Assembly: GCF_947855115.1 (NCBI RefSeq) | Contig: NZ_CANTZW010000015.1 | Coordinates: forward strand, 46,484 to 110,483 | Length of the DNA: 64,000 bases | Direction: 5' to 3' | Source of the DNA: an uncultured Parabacteroides sp. | Lineage (GTDB): Bacteria > Bacteroidota > Bacteroidia > Bacteroidales > Tannerellaceae | Shown here: piece after piece, positions 26,272-35,454 of the stretch | Layout of the letters: each line of letters starts with the position of its first letter | How positions within the stretch are numbered: position 1 is the first letter of the stretch | The notes under the pieces: generated by a model | Told to the model about the DNA's origin: nothing | Databases searched by the model: none | Seen by the model: only the letters and a program-made list of their open reading frames with translations | Program-made: the position numbers and the translations under genes

Positions 26272-27087
26272 ATGATCTGTTTTCCGAATGCCAAGATAAA
26301 CTTAGGTCTGAACGTGGTAAGCAAACGTCCGGACGGTTATCATAATATAGAGACCATTTTCTATCCGATCCCCGTAAAGGATGCCCTTGAGATCGTCGCC
26401 TCTGATCAGCAAAGCCTCACGCAAACCGGAATCCCGGTAGACGCTCCCCAAGAGAAGAACCTTGTCATAAAAGCACTGAACGCACTAAAAGCGAGATACG
26501 AGATTCCTCCGCTGGAGATCCATTTGCTGAAAGCTATACCTTTTGGCGCTGGATTGGGAGGCGGTTCTGCCGATGCCGCTTTTATGCTGAAGCTAGTCAA
26601 TGATTTCTGTGGTTTGGGTATCCACCCGGATGAGTTAGAGGCGATAGCGTCTGCCATTGGAGCCGATTGCCCGTTCTTTATCCGTAACACGCCGGTATTT
26701 GCTACCGGTACGGGAAACCAGTTCGAGCCCGTAGATTTATCCCTGAAGGATTATTACCTCTGTTTGGTCAAACCGGACGTAGCCGTCTCCACCCCAGAAG
26801 CCTATTCGATGGTGACACCAAAAGTCCCGGAGACCTCTTTGAAGGAGATCATCAAATTGCCTGTATCCGAATGGAAAGAGCGGATAGTGAACGATTTCGA
26901 GAGAAGTGTATTCCCCAAGCATCCCGTGATCAAGCGGATCAAGGACACTTTATACGAGGAAGGCGCCTTATATGCCGCCATGTCTGGTTCCGGATCGTCC
27001 GTATTCGGCTTGTTCGAGAAACCAACTCACTTCAAGGAACGATCCTTATTCAGCGATTGTTTTCTATGGGAAGGGCAGTTACCATAA
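26272..27087 (+). CDS. ispE: 4-diphosphocytidyl-2-C-methyl-D-erythritol kinase
   Basis: GHMP kinase of the non-mevalonate isoprenoid pathway; phosphorylates CDP-ME with ATP. 271 residues. Substrate-binding N-terminus FPNAKINLGLNV, ATP loop PFGAGLGGGSADAAF near residues 90-104, and the C-terminal motif AAMSGSGSSVFGLF. Stands alone between the Bro-N gene and the peptidase. Confidence 0.96.
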   Translation: MICFPNAKINLGLNVVSKRPDGYHNIETIFYPIPVKDALEIVASDQQSLTQTGIPVDAPQEKNLVIKALNALKARYEIPPLEIHLLKAIPFGAGLGGGSADAAFMLKLVNDFCGLGIHPDELEAIASAIGADCPFFIRNTPVFATGTGNQFEPVDLSLKDYYLCLVKPDVAVSTPEAYSMVTPKVPETSLKEIIKLPVSEWKERIVNDFERSVFPKHPVIKRIKDTLYEEGALYAAMSGSGSSVFGLFEKPTHFKERSLFSDCFLWEGQLP

Positions 27088-27152
27088 ATCCGATAGAACT
27101 TTACAGCCTCGCATCGCTTGCGTAAAAACGTTTATCCTAAACTAATTTATAT

Positions 27153-29645
27153 ATGAACAGAAAAACAAACTTAATCCCGGCATTGCTTCTTTCCGCCCTT
27201 TCGCTTTACGCCATGGAAGACGTGAAAGTGACGCAATTCCAACATGCGGGACCGTTCACGGTAAACAAACCGATCCTAGCGGACAGCCTCAATGTAAACG
27301 GTAAGCCTTTCGAGGCGAAAACCCTATTAAAAGCGACCTTACCGTTCGAGCAAACGCTGGCAAACGCTACAGTCCTCAACGCAGACACGGCAGGAATGAT
27401 CACTTTCGCCACCCCGCAAAAAGGATACGCCTTGCATCTATTTTCCTTCTTCTTGAACAGCGACCGGTACGTAAAAGGTACGCTCGAAATATCGGGTCCC
27501 GGGGCATTCGAGGTATTCGTCAATGACAAACCGGTCGGAGCATCTTCCGAGTTGGTGATGGAACCCCGCCGCTATCAAGTAATCGTTAAATACCTGACAG
27601 CGGAAACCGACACCTGTCCTCCCAGCCTAAAGGCAACCTTCAAGAGTGAAGCAGACGCAAGAGTTGTAGCCTCTTTGAACCCGGAGAAGCGTTATACCCT
27701 CCTGAATATCATAGAAGGAAAAGATTTCCAAGGTGTAAGTGTCTCTCCGGACGGGAAATATGCTTTGGTAAAATACGTCAACCGGTTCCCGGAAGGCAAG
27801 AGCGAATCGTACGGGCAATTAATGGATGCCGCTACCGGACGGGTCTTATTGCAAGACGGAGGTTTCCTGGCGACCGCCAAATGGATGCCTAAAAGTAACC
27901 TGTTGTATTACACCCGTACCGGCCTAGATGGTACGGAGCTGGTAACCGTAGATCCGGTTACCTACCAACAAACGGTATTAGTACCGGACCTCCCGAAAGG
28001 CCGGTTCATATTCACCCCCGATGAATCCGCGCTTATTTACACCGTAGAAGAGGAAGGCCCCAAGGAAGGGACGGACCTGATCCGTGTATTAGAGCCGGCA
28101 GATCGTATCCCAGGTTTCCGCGACCGCTCTTTCATCTGGCGTTATGACTTGAAAACAGGATTGTACGAGCAACTTACCTTCGGACATACAGATACCTATA
28201 TCAACGATATCAGCGCCGATAGCCGTTATCTGTTGTTCAGTACCAGCGACCGGGTGTACACCTCCTTACCCCACTCCCGCAACTCCCTTTACAAACTGGA
28301 CTTGCAGACCATGGCGATCGATACGATCTGGGAAAAAGCTCCTTACGTAAACCAAGCGGCTTTCTCTCCCGATGGTAAGCAGTTATTAGTAGCCGGCGAT
28401 GGTGAAGCCTTCGATGGGATCGGACGTAATATCAAGCAGGAACAGATCTCCAACTCATACGATGGACAGCTATTCCTATATGACCTGACAAGCCGTAAAG
28501 CCTCCCCGCTCACCAAGGATTTCAACCCGAACGTGATCGATGCCGTATGGAACCGCTTCAACGGACAGATCTACATTCTCTGCGAGGACAAGGATTACCA
28601 GCGGATCTACACTTGCGACCCGGCAAACGGGAAAATCAAGCAAGTAGCCGTCTCCGAGGACATTATCACATCATACGCATTGGCCGACAACGCCCCGGTT
28701 CTTTTCTATTACGGACAAAGTACGTCCAACGCCAACCGCCTTTACGCCTATGACCTGAAAAGCGGGAAGAACCGTTTGATGTATGACCTCTCGCTAGAAA
28801 AATTAAAAGACATCGCACTAGGTGAGGTTCACGATTGGAACTTCAAGTCGGATGACGGAACAACCATCCAAGGCCGTTATTATCTACCGCCTCATTTCGA
28901 CCCAAGCAAGAAATATCCGATGATCGTTTATTACTATGGGGGAACCTCTCCAACGAACCGTGCCCTTGAAATGCGTTATTCCATGCACATGTACGCAGCT
29001 CTAGGATACGTGGTCTACACCTTGAATCCTAGTGGAACGACGGGGTTCGGGCAGGAATTCGCCGCCCGCCACGTGAACGCATGGGGTATAAAGACCGCCG
29101 ACGAGATTATCCAAGGCACTAAACTATTCTGCAAGGAACACTCGTTCGTGAACGAAAAGAAGATCGGTTGCATCGGTGCCAGCTACGGTGGTTTCATGAC
29201 GCAATACCTACAAACCCGCACGGATATATTCGCCGCTGCCATCAGCCACGCCGGTATCAGCGCGCTAAGTAGCTATTGGGGCGAAGGCTATTGGGGGTAT
29301 GGCTATTGTTCCGTAGCCAATGCTGGGACTTATCCTTGGAACGCCCCGGAGTTCTTTACCAAGCAAAGCCCATTGTTCAACGCCGATAAGATCAAGACCC
29401 CGCTCCTATTGCTTCACGGTAACGCCGATACGAACGTACCGATCGGAGAAAGTATCCAAATGTTCGCTGCCTTGAAAATCCTGGGAAAGACCGTGGAATT
29501 CGTACAGGTGGATGGCGAGAACCATGGTATCGTAGGCTATCAGAAGCGTATAGGCTGGCAAAATACAATCTACGCATGGTTCGCCAAATGGCTGAAAGAT
29601 GAGCCGGAATGGTGGGAAGCCTTATATCCGGATCGTACTTTATAA
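27153..29645 (+). CDS. Exported S9-family prolyl oligopeptidase-like peptidase
   Basis: 830 residues with an N-terminal signal peptide (hydrophobic to about residue 21), so periplasmic or outer-surface. The middle is a beta-propeller with WD/Kelch-like strands (for example SVSPDGKYALVKYVN and AAFSPDGKQLLVAG). The C-terminal hydrolase has the triad S677 (GASYGGF), D759 (GNADTNVPI) and H791 (GENHGI). The hydrolase resembles the DPP-IV/acylaminoacyl peptidase branch; exact peptide preference is unknown. A ~120-residue beta-rich region before the propeller is unassigned. Followed by a terminator. Confidence 0.92.
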   Translation: MNRKTNLIPALLLSALSLYAMEDVKVTQFQHAGPFTVNKPILADSLNVNGKPFEAKTLLKATLPFEQTLANATVLNADTAGMITFATPQKGYALHLFSFFLNSDRYVKGTLEISGPGAFEVFVNDKPVGASSELVMEPRRYQVIVKYLTAETDTCPPSLKATFKSEADARVVASLNPEKRYTLLNIIEGKDFQGVSVSPDGKYALVKYVNRFPEGKSESYGQLMDAATGRVLLQDGGFLATAKWMPKSNLLYYTRTGLDGTELVTVDPVTYQQTVLVPDLPKGRFIFTPDESALIYTVEEEGPKEGTDLIRVLEPADRIPGFRDRSFIWRYDLKTGLYEQLTFGHTDTYINDISADSRYLLFSTSDRVYTSLPHSRNSLYKLDLQTMAIDTIWEKAPYVNQAAFSPDGKQLLVAGDGEAFDGIGRNIKQEQISNSYDGQLFLYDLTSRKASPLTKDFNPNVIDAVWNRFNGQIYILCEDKDYQRIYTCDPANGKIKQVAVSEDIITSYALADNAPVLFYYGQSTSNANRLYAYDLKSGKNRLMYDLSLEKLKDIALGEVHDWNFKSDDGTTIQGRYYLPPHFDPSKKYPMIVYYYGGTSPTNRALEMRYSMHMYAALGYVVYTLNPSGTTGFGQEFAARHVNAWGIKTADEIIQGTKLFCKEHSFVNEKKIGCIGASYGGFMTQYLQTRTDIFAAAISHAGISALSSYWGEGYWGYGYCSVANAGTYPWNAPEFFTKQSPLFNADKIKTPLLLLHGNADTNVPIGESIQMFAALKILGKTVEFVQVDGENHGIVGYQKRIGWQNTIYAWFAKWLKDEPEWWEALYPDRTL

Positions 29646-29664
29646 GACTGTTTATTCGAAAGGA

Positions 29665-29707
29665 AGCGTCTGCGTCTCCCATCAGGGAATCGCAGGCGCT
29701 TTATTTG
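29665..29707 (+). terminator. Terminator after the S9 peptidase
   Basis: AGCGTCTGCG faces CGCAGGCGCT over a 16-base loop, then TTATTTG. Confidence 0.75.
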
Positions 29708-29808
29708 TTTGCCCAAGCCCAATGTTATCCAATCTTGATCCGTTCGCAAACGGTAATTTTGATACAAACATCCGTAATATGTATACATGTGCTTGAGATA
29801 AATCCAAA

Positions 29809-29816
29809 TACCTTTG
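29809..29816 (+). promoter_or_regulatory. -7 box for the CMD-family gene
   Basis: TACCTTTG, 26 bases before the ATG at 29843. Confidence 0.6.
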
Positions 29817-29842
29817 TAAAGTCAAACAATAATGAGATCCTT

Positions 29843-30997
29843 ATGAAAACAAAAGTAATCGTACTCTACCTGCTAGGCTTCATACCGGCCTTCGCACAAG
29901 ATATCCCAACATCTAAAACAGAACAGAATATGGACAGAATCGAACTCTGTAAAAAGAATTACGCCGAGCTATTCGGAGGCGAGGCATTGACCGGACAAGG
30001 AACAGATCCGGAAATGATGGACATTCTCCAGAAATTTATCTTCGGAGAGGTGTTCCGCACGGGAGATCTTGATAAAAAGACCCGAGAACTTATCACTTGC
30101 ACCGTACTGGCCACGATGCAGACTTTACCTCAACTGAACGCCCACACCCAAGCGGCGCTAAACGTAGGAGTCAGCCCTGTCGAGCTACGAGAGGCAATAT
30201 ATCTATGTGCCCCATTTATCGGTTTCCCGAAAACATTGAATGCCTTAAGCACCATAAACGAGGTTTTCAAGCGACAAGGCATCGCTTTACCTCTGGAGAG
30301 ACAAGCTACCGTTACGGAAGAAGACCGCCACAAGGAAGGGCAAGCCATACAAAGCCGGCTTTATGGCGAGGGAATTAAAGAAGCCATGAGAGATGTCCCG
30401 GGAAATATGGGCCCGGAAGTAGAACGGTTCCTTACTGAATTCTGCTTCGGCGATATATATACCCGTAACGGGTTAGATTTGAAGACCCGGGAGTTATTGG
30501 CTTATTGCATACTAACCACCCTTGGAGCAGAAAGTCAGCTTCACTCGCATCTCGAAGGAAACTTACTGGCCGGCAACAGCAAGGAGACCCTTACGGCAGC
30601 GGTTATACAATGCCTCCCCTATATCGGTTTTCCTTCTGCCATCAAAGCGTTGAAGATCATTAAAGAATCCTCTCGACCAGCTCCCGGGAAAAACTTAGTT
30701 CGTCTGTCCAGGATCACGGTTGATCCGGCCCAGCTAGACAGTTATAACGCCTTTTTGAAAGAAGAGATCGAGGCCTCCATGCGTCTAGAGCCGGGTGTCC
30801 TTACGTTATATGCCGTATCGGAGAAAGAGCATCCGAATAAAGTAACCATCCTTGAGATTTACGCAGATCAAGACGCTTACAAAAGCCATATCCAAACACC
30901 CCATTTCCAAAAATACAAGCAAGGAACATTACAGATGGTACAAGAACTGGAGTTGATAGATAGCACACCCTTGATCCCCGGTCTAAAGATAAAATAG
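29843..30997 (+). CDS. Exported double carboxymuconolactone-decarboxylase protein fused to a monooxygenase-like domain
   Basis: 384 residues from the ATG at 29843, which opens a signal peptide (MKTKVIVLYLLGFIPAFAQ); upstream in-frame ATGs lie before the promoter. Two CMD-like repeats follow, around residues 40-130 (RELITCTVLATM...QLNAHTQAAL) and 180-275 (RELLAYCILTTL...QLHSHLEGNL). Both resemble the PcaC type; neither has the CxxC pair of the AhpD peroxidase type. Residues ~290-380 look like an antibiotic-biosynthesis-monooxygenase ferredoxin-like fold (RISRITVDP-like strand, LEPGVLTLYAVSE, ILEIYADQDAYKSHIQTPHFQKY). Periplasmic enzyme of unknown substrate. Confidence 0.85.
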   Translation: MKTKVIVLYLLGFIPAFAQDIPTSKTEQNMDRIELCKKNYAELFGGEALTGQGTDPEMMDILQKFIFGEVFRTGDLDKKTRELITCTVLATMQTLPQLNAHTQAALNVGVSPVELREAIYLCAPFIGFPKTLNALSTINEVFKRQGIALPLERQATVTEEDRHKEGQAIQSRLYGEGIKEAMRDVPGNMGPEVERFLTEFCFGDIYTRNGLDLKTRELLAYCILTTLGAESQLHSHLEGNLLAGNSKETLTAAVIQCLPYIGFPSAIKALKIIKESSRPAPGKNLVRLSRITVDPAQLDSYNAFLKEEIEASMRLEPGVLTLYAVSEKEHPNKVTILEIYADQDAYKSHIQTPHFQKYKQGTLQMVQELELIDSTPLIPGLKIK

Positions 30998-31090
30998 GCG
31001 CATAACGAAAAAGCGCATCTGAGCAATGTTTGGAGAGAATAAATAAGGTAATACCTTTCGGAAACCTACATTTTTGAGAAACGAACTTTA

Positions 31091-31744
31091 TTACTCATCA
31101 TCATGAACAACTAAATTTTGGATAGCTTTTTTAACTTTTCGTAAGTCGCCGCAAGTCAAAATAGGGATAAGAGCGTTAATCTCGTTAATGCTTTTATCCC
31201 ACCAAGCAAGTTCTTGCAATAACTCTATCAATTCATCGTCAAATCGTTTCCTTACAACCTTCGCGGGATTTCCGGCAACAATTGTATAAGGCTCTACATT
31301 TTGGGCAACCACAGAATTTGCTCCTATAATAGCACCGTTTCCAATGATAACTCCAGGCATGACGGTTACATTCTGACCAATCCACACATCATTTCCCACA
31401 ACCGTATCTCCTTTAAAAGGCATCTCCGATAAAGACGGCACATCTTGTTTCCATCCTTCTAATATATAGAAAGGAAACGTAGATACGGCATTCATTTGGT
31501 GATTCGCCCCGTTCATAACAAATTCCACTCCCGATGCTATCTGACAAAATTTACCTATTATCAGTTTATCCCCATAAAACTCATAATGATGAGTAACATG
31601 TCTCTCAAAATCAATATCACTGAAATAAGTGAAATTCCCAACGATAATATTGGGTTTTGTTATCGTAGGTTTTACGTATGTAACATTATCAAATCCTTTT
31701 ACGGGAAAGACCACATTGGGATCGGGAGTAATACTATCTCTCAT
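31091..31744 (-). CDS. Vat/CatB-family O-acetyltransferase (possible streptogramin A acetyltransferase)
   Basis: 217-residue left-handed beta-helix acetyltransferase. Several Vat hallmarks are present: KPTITKPNIIVGNFTYFSD, YHYEFYGDKLIIGKFCQI-like spacing, FVMNGANHQM (with the catalytic-type His), VGNDVWIGQNVTVMPGVIIGNGAIIGANSVV and VAGNPAKVVRKRF. Members acetylate streptogramin A or chloramphenicol; the match to remembered VatA is close along the whole length, but chromosomal relatives may act on other hydroxyl compounds. The gene is clearly more AT-rich than its surroundings (bases 31561-31620 hold 19 G/C), which suggests acquisition. Own promoter at 31783-31790. Confidence 0.85.
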   Translation of the reverse strand: MRDSITPDPNVVFPVKGFDNVTYVKPTITKPNIIVGNFTYFSDIDFERHVTHHYEFYGDKLIIGKFCQIASGVEFVMNGANHQMNAVSTFPFYILEGWKQDVPSLSEMPFKGDTVVGNDVWIGQNVTVMPGVIIGNGAIIGANSVVAQNVEPYTIVAGNPAKVVRKRFDDELIELLQELAWWDKSINEINALIPILTCGDLRKVKKAIQNLVVHDDE

Positions 31745-31782
31745 TGCATATCGTAGAATAGGATTAGACCCAATTCTATTTA

Positions 31783-31790
31783 CAAAGATA
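31783..31790 (-). promoter_or_regulatory. -7 box for the Vat-like gene
   Basis: Minus strand reads TATCTTTG, 38 bases before the start codon at 31744. Confidence 0.6.
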
Positions 31791-31836
31791 ACCTTTTAAT
31801 AGGCAACGGAAACTAGTTTCTATAAAATAAAAACAA

Positions 31837-31878
31837 GAATCCCCGTTTTCCGGCATGAAGCCATCCAAACGGGGATTC
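31837..31878 (-). terminator. Terminator after mdh
   Basis: GAATCCCCGTTT (31837-31848) faces AAACGGGGATTC (31867-31878). On the minus strand a T-rich tract (CTTGTTTTTATTTTAT) follows, as expected for the end of mdh. Confidence 0.85.
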
Positions 31879-31915
31879 GATATATCCGCAAGAATCTAAA
31901 TCACTTGATTTCCGA

Positions 31916-32917
31916 TCATTTGATATTCGGATTCAATTTATGCCATTCGGAAATAGCAGGAAGCACGCCCATAGCGATCACCTCGTCACGCAAAGCGCAA
32001 AGATGCTTATAGCTCTTCTCCAACGCCGCCTCTTCTTCCGGAGTACCATGTACATCTTTCAATGCCACGCCCTCTTTCGTAATCGAGGTCTCCCAAGCCA
32101 TCATGATATGATCGAACTTGCCGTTTGATACGTAAGCGCCAGCCGGCCAGCGGAACGGGTTGCCCCCCATAGCGGCAGCGATCATCTCGATAGATACATA
32201 CGATGGGCTTTGGAAGGAAGAACGGCCACGCAAGGCGATAATGTTAGCGCCCCCCTTCGTAACCTTTGTCTGTATCTCGGTCCATTGATCTTTCGTCAAG
32301 GCATCCGTACCGATAAGCTCTGCCAAAGGCTTACCATCCACCTTAGCGGTAGAGGCGAAAACGGCCATCTGTTCGCCATGACCGCCATACGTGCGGCAAT
32401 TCTCGACTTGATCCATAGAGATACCGAAATGCTTTGCCAACTCACTGCGTAAACGAGTAGAATCCAACGCCGCCAATGTCGTGACCTGAGAAGGCTTTAA
32501 GCCGGAATACAATAAAGTAATCAAACCGGTGATATCCGCCGGGTTAAAGATAACCACGATGTGTTTTACATCCGGGCAATAAGCCTTCACGTTCTTGCCG
32601 AACTCCTCGGCGATAGCGGCGTTTCCTTTCAAGAGATCCTCACGGGTCATACCGGCCTTTCTTGCCGCACCACCGGAATTTACGATGTATTTAGCGTCTG
32701 TCAAAGCCTCCTTGATATCCGAGGTGAAAGTGATATTCACACCCTCGAAACCACAATGGAACAATTCCTCGGCGACTCCTTCCAAGCCCGGTGCGTAAGG
32801 GTCGTACAAACAAATATTGGAAGTCAGGCCCATCATAATAGCGGTCTGTGCCATATTAGAACCGATCATACCTGCTGCGCCGACAATCGTCAGCTTCTCG
32901 TCTGTGAGTGTTTTCAT
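31916..32917 (-). CDS. mdh: Malate dehydrogenase
   Basis: Interconverts malate and oxaloacetate with NAD(H) in the cytoplasm; in Bacteroidales it serves the branched, fumarate-reducing pathway. 333 residues from MKTLTDEKL at 32917, which follows the TATCTTTG promoter; the longer in-frame version from 32992 would begin upstream of that promoter. Rossmann motif GAAGMIGSN at about 14-22, substrate/catalytic segment CRTYGGHGEQM with the active-site His, and LDSTRLRSEL. Monocistronic, ended by the terminator at 31837. Confidence 0.93.
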   Translation of the reverse strand: MKTLTDEKLTIVGAAGMIGSNMAQTAIMMGLTSNICLYDPYAPGLEGVAEELFHCGFEGVNITFTSDIKEALTDAKYIVNSGGAARKAGMTREDLLKGNAAIAEEFGKNVKAYCPDVKHIVVIFNPADITGLITLLYSGLKPSQVTTLAALDSTRLRSELAKHFGISMDQVENCRTYGGHGEQMAVFASTAKVDGKPLAELIGTDALTKDQWTEIQTKVTKGGANIIALRGRSSFQSPSYVSIEMIAAAMGGNPFRWPAGAYVSNGKFDHIMMAWETSITKEGVALKDVHGTPEEEAALEKSYKHLCALRDEVIAMGVLPAISEWHKLNPNIK

Positions 32918-32956
32918 AAGAATCCTTGTTTTAAATGTTTGTTTTTCTTTTCGACA

Positions 32957-32964
32957 CAAAGATA
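32957..32964 (-). promoter_or_regulatory. -7 box for mdh
   Basis: Minus strand TATCTTTG, 39 bases before the mdh start. Confidence 0.6.
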
Positions 32965-33058
32965 CGAGATTAATAGTTCTCTTACTAATCATAAAAACGA
33001 ATCCCCCATAAATAAAAGTTATAAATGGCGTCTCTATGATTATTCCAAGATTATCACG

Positions 33059-33066
33059 TACCTTTG
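33059..33066 (+). promoter_or_regulatory. -7 box for ygiQ, 4 bases from its ATG
   Basis: TACCTTTG ends at 33066 and the ATG begins at 33071, so transcription should start at or next to the start codon, giving a leaderless or nearly leaderless mRNA. Confidence 0.65.
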
Positions 33067-33070
33067 TATT

Positions 33071-34921
33071 ATGAAAACATTTAAACTAGATAATTGGTTG
33101 CCCACGACGAAAAAAGAAGTCGAGGCACGGGGATGGGATTACCTCGACGTGATCCTTTTCTCGGGAGATGCCTACGTGGATCATCCCTCTTTCGGGGCGG
33201 CTGTTATCGGCCGTGTACTGGAAGCCGAAGGTTTAAGGGTGGCGATCGTACCGCAACCGGACTGGCGGGGCGACTACCGGGATTTCAAGAAGCTGGGTGC
33301 TCCCCGGCTTTTCTTTGGCGTGTCTGCCGGTGCCATGGATTCTATGATTAACCATTACACCGCCAATAAGCGATTACGTAGCGACGACGCCTACACACCA
33401 GACCAGCGTCCGGGGATGCGTCCGGACTATCCGACGATCGTATACACGAAAATACTGAAAGAACTCTATCCGGATGTACCCGTCGTATTGGGCAGCATCG
33501 AAGCCTCATTACGCCGGCTCACGCATTATGACTATTGGCAAGACAAGCTGTTGCCAGGAATCTTGGCCAGCAGCCCGGCCGATCTGCTGATTTACGGCAT
33601 GGGCGAGAAACCGATCAAGGAATTGGTACAACGCCTGAAATCCGGCATTCCTTTCAACGAGATCAAAGACATCCGGCAGACGGTTTACCTGACAGATAAA
33701 GTGGAAACGAAAGAGGATGATATCGTGCTTTTCTCGCACGAGGAATGCCTGAAAGACAAATTGAAACAAGCGAAGAACTTCCGGCATATCGAAGAGGAAT
33801 CGAATAAATACAACGCCGCACGGATCTTGCAAAAAGTGGGAAAACAGGTTATCGTGGTGAATCCCCCCTTCCCTCCTATGACAGAAGCGGAGATAGATGC
33901 CTCCTACGACCTTCCTTACACCCGCTTACCACATCCCAAATACAAAGGGAAAGTGATACCGGCTTTCGAGATGATCAAGTTCTCGGTAAATATCCACCGG
34001 GGTTGTTTCGGAGGATGCGCATTCTGCACCATATCGGCACATCAAGGGAAGTTTATCGCCTCGCGAAGCAAGGAATCGATCTTGAAGGAAGTGAAAGCGA
34101 TCACCGAAATGCCCGATTTCAAAGGGTACTTAAGCGATCTGGGAGGTCCTTCCGCTAATATGTACCGCATGAAGGGCAAAGACGAGCGAATTTGCGCTAA
34201 ATGCAAAAAGCCTTCTTGTATTTCCCCCGTTGTTTGCAAGAACCTGAACGCAGACCATACACCGTTATTGGATATCTACAAAGCGGTAGATCGCCTCCCT
34301 GGTATCAAGAAATCGTTTATCGGAAGCGGCGTACGCTATGACCTGCTCTTACATCGTTACGCAGACGAGTCCCTGAATAAGGCGGCCCAGACCTATACCG
34401 AGGAATTGATCGCCCGCCACGTATCCGGCCGTTTGAAAGTGGCCCCGGAACATACGCAAGACGAGGTGTTAAAGCAAATGCGAAAACCTTCTTTCTCGCA
34501 ATTCGGACAGTTCAAGAAGATATTCGACAAGGTAAACCGGCAATACGGGTTGAACCAGCAACTCATCCCCTATTTCATTTCCAGCCACCCGGGATGTACC
34601 GAGGCCGATATGGCGGAATTGGCGGTAATCACTAAAAGCCTGCATTTCCAGTTGGAACAGGTACAAGACTTCACGCCTACGCCCATGACACTGGCCACCG
34701 AGATGTATTATACCGGCTATCATCCTTATACGTTGGAGAAAGTATATACGGCCCGCTCGAAAGAACAGAAATTGGCACAGCGCCAGTTCTTCTTCTGGTA
34801 TAAACCCGAGTCGCGCCGCCAGATCACGCAAGTATTGCAAAAGATGGGACGGAAGGATTTGATCGAGAAACTATTCGGTCGGGGTGACGGCACAAATCCC
34901 ATTCACAGAAAGAAAAGGTAA
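33071..34921 (+). CDS. ygiQ: YgiQ-family radical SAM protein
   Basis: 616 residues from the ATG at 33071 (MKTFKLDNWLPTTKKEVEARG, the conserved family start); an in-frame open stretch upstream runs through the mdh gene and promoter and is not coding. An N-terminal cobalamin-like Rossmann region (DVILFSGDAYVDHPSFGAAVIGRVLEAEG) precedes the radical SAM core with the [4Fe-4S] cysteines C312, C316 and C319 (CFGGCAFC). A second cysteine group, CAKCKKPSC, follows at about 376. The reaction of YgiQ proteins is not known. Confidence 0.93.
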   Translation: MKTFKLDNWLPTTKKEVEARGWDYLDVILFSGDAYVDHPSFGAAVIGRVLEAEGLRVAIVPQPDWRGDYRDFKKLGAPRLFFGVSAGAMDSMINHYTANKRLRSDDAYTPDQRPGMRPDYPTIVYTKILKELYPDVPVVLGSIEASLRRLTHYDYWQDKLLPGILASSPADLLIYGMGEKPIKELVQRLKSGIPFNEIKDIRQTVYLTDKVETKEDDIVLFSHEECLKDKLKQAKNFRHIEEESNKYNAARILQKVGKQVIVVNPPFPPMTEAEIDASYDLPYTRLPHPKYKGKVIPAFEMIKFSVNIHRGCFGGCAFCTISAHQGKFIASRSKESILKEVKAITEMPDFKGYLSDLGGPSANMYRMKGKDERICAKCKKPSCISPVVCKNLNADHTPLLDIYKAVDRLPGIKKSFIGSGVRYDLLLHRYADESLNKAAQTYTEELIARHVSGRLKVAPEHTQDEVLKQMRKPSFSQFGQFKKIFDKVNRQYGLNQQLIPYFISSHPGCTEADMAELAVITKSLHFQLEQVQDFTPTPMTLATEMYYTGYHPYTLEKVYTARSKEQKLAQRQFFFWYKPESRRQITQVLQKMGRKDLIEKLFGRGDGTNPIHRKKR

Positions 34922-34990
34922 TAGGCTCCCGATATTACCTATATAACGGATTATGAGAGCGGCTCCATTGCATCACGCAAGTAACCTTGA

Positions 34991-35040
34991 GGGGTAACGG
35001 GCGTAGTCCCGACAAGCGATGAGACTACTCCCGTTATTCC
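34991..35040. terminator. Hairpin between convergent ygiQ and ridA
   Basis: An 18-base arm at 34991-35008 (GGGGTAACGGGCGTAGTC) pairs with 35023-35040 apart from a mismatch and one wobble. There is no strong T tract, but its place between convergent stops suggests a bidirectional stop signal. Confidence 0.65.
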
Positions 35041-35046
35041 TTATGA

Positions 35047-35427
35047 CTATTCTTTCACGGCGATCACCTCGACCTCTACCAAACCGTTTTTCGGAAGGGT
35101 CTTGACGGCCACTGCCGAACGTGCGGGAAACGCACCTTCAAATTGAGAGGCGTATACCTCGTTCATAGCGGCGAAGTCGCCCATATCCGCTAAAAACACA
35201 GTCGTTTTTACCACATCATTGATACTATAACCAGCCTCGGCCAAGATAGCGTGAACGTTCTTGAACGCTTGGGCTGTTTGCTCCTTTACAGATCCCTCGA
35301 CGAAAAGCCCGGTAGCAGGATCAATCCCCAACTGTCCGGAAGCGAACAGCATATTACCAACTTGCACCGCTTGGCTGTATGGACCGATTGCGGCGGGAGC
35401 GTTTTTTGTAGCGATAACTTTCTTCAT
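35047..35427 (-). CDS. ridA: RidA-family reactive enamine/imine deaminase
   Basis: 126-residue cytoplasmic protein of the YjgF/YER057c/UK114 family; hydrolyses 2-aminoacrylate and similar enamines released by PLP enzymes. The family signature is seen in IGPYSQAVQVGNMLFASGQLGIDP, with the active-site Arg in PARSAVAVKTLPKNGLVEVEVIA. The rlmB gene is 27 bases upstream on the same strand, so the two are likely co-transcribed. Confidence 0.94.
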   Translation of the reverse strand: MKKVIATKNAPAAIGPYSQAVQVGNMLFASGQLGIDPATGLFVEGSVKEQTAQAFKNVHAILAEAGYSINDVVKTTVFLADMGDFAAMNEVYASQFEGAFPARSAVAVKTLPKNGLVEVEVIAVKE

Positions 35428-35454
35428 TTCTCTCTCTGATTTATATACATATTA

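Noticed and set aside
29609..29842. Longer start for the CMD-ABM protein
   Set aside because: The extra segment overlaps the S9 gene end, its terminator and the promoter at 29809, and the ATG at 29843 opens a good signal peptide.
32561..33070. N-terminal extension of ygiQ back to 32561
   Set aside because: The extension overlaps mdh on the other strand and the TACCTTTG box; the family start MKTFKLDNWLPTTKKE is at 33071.
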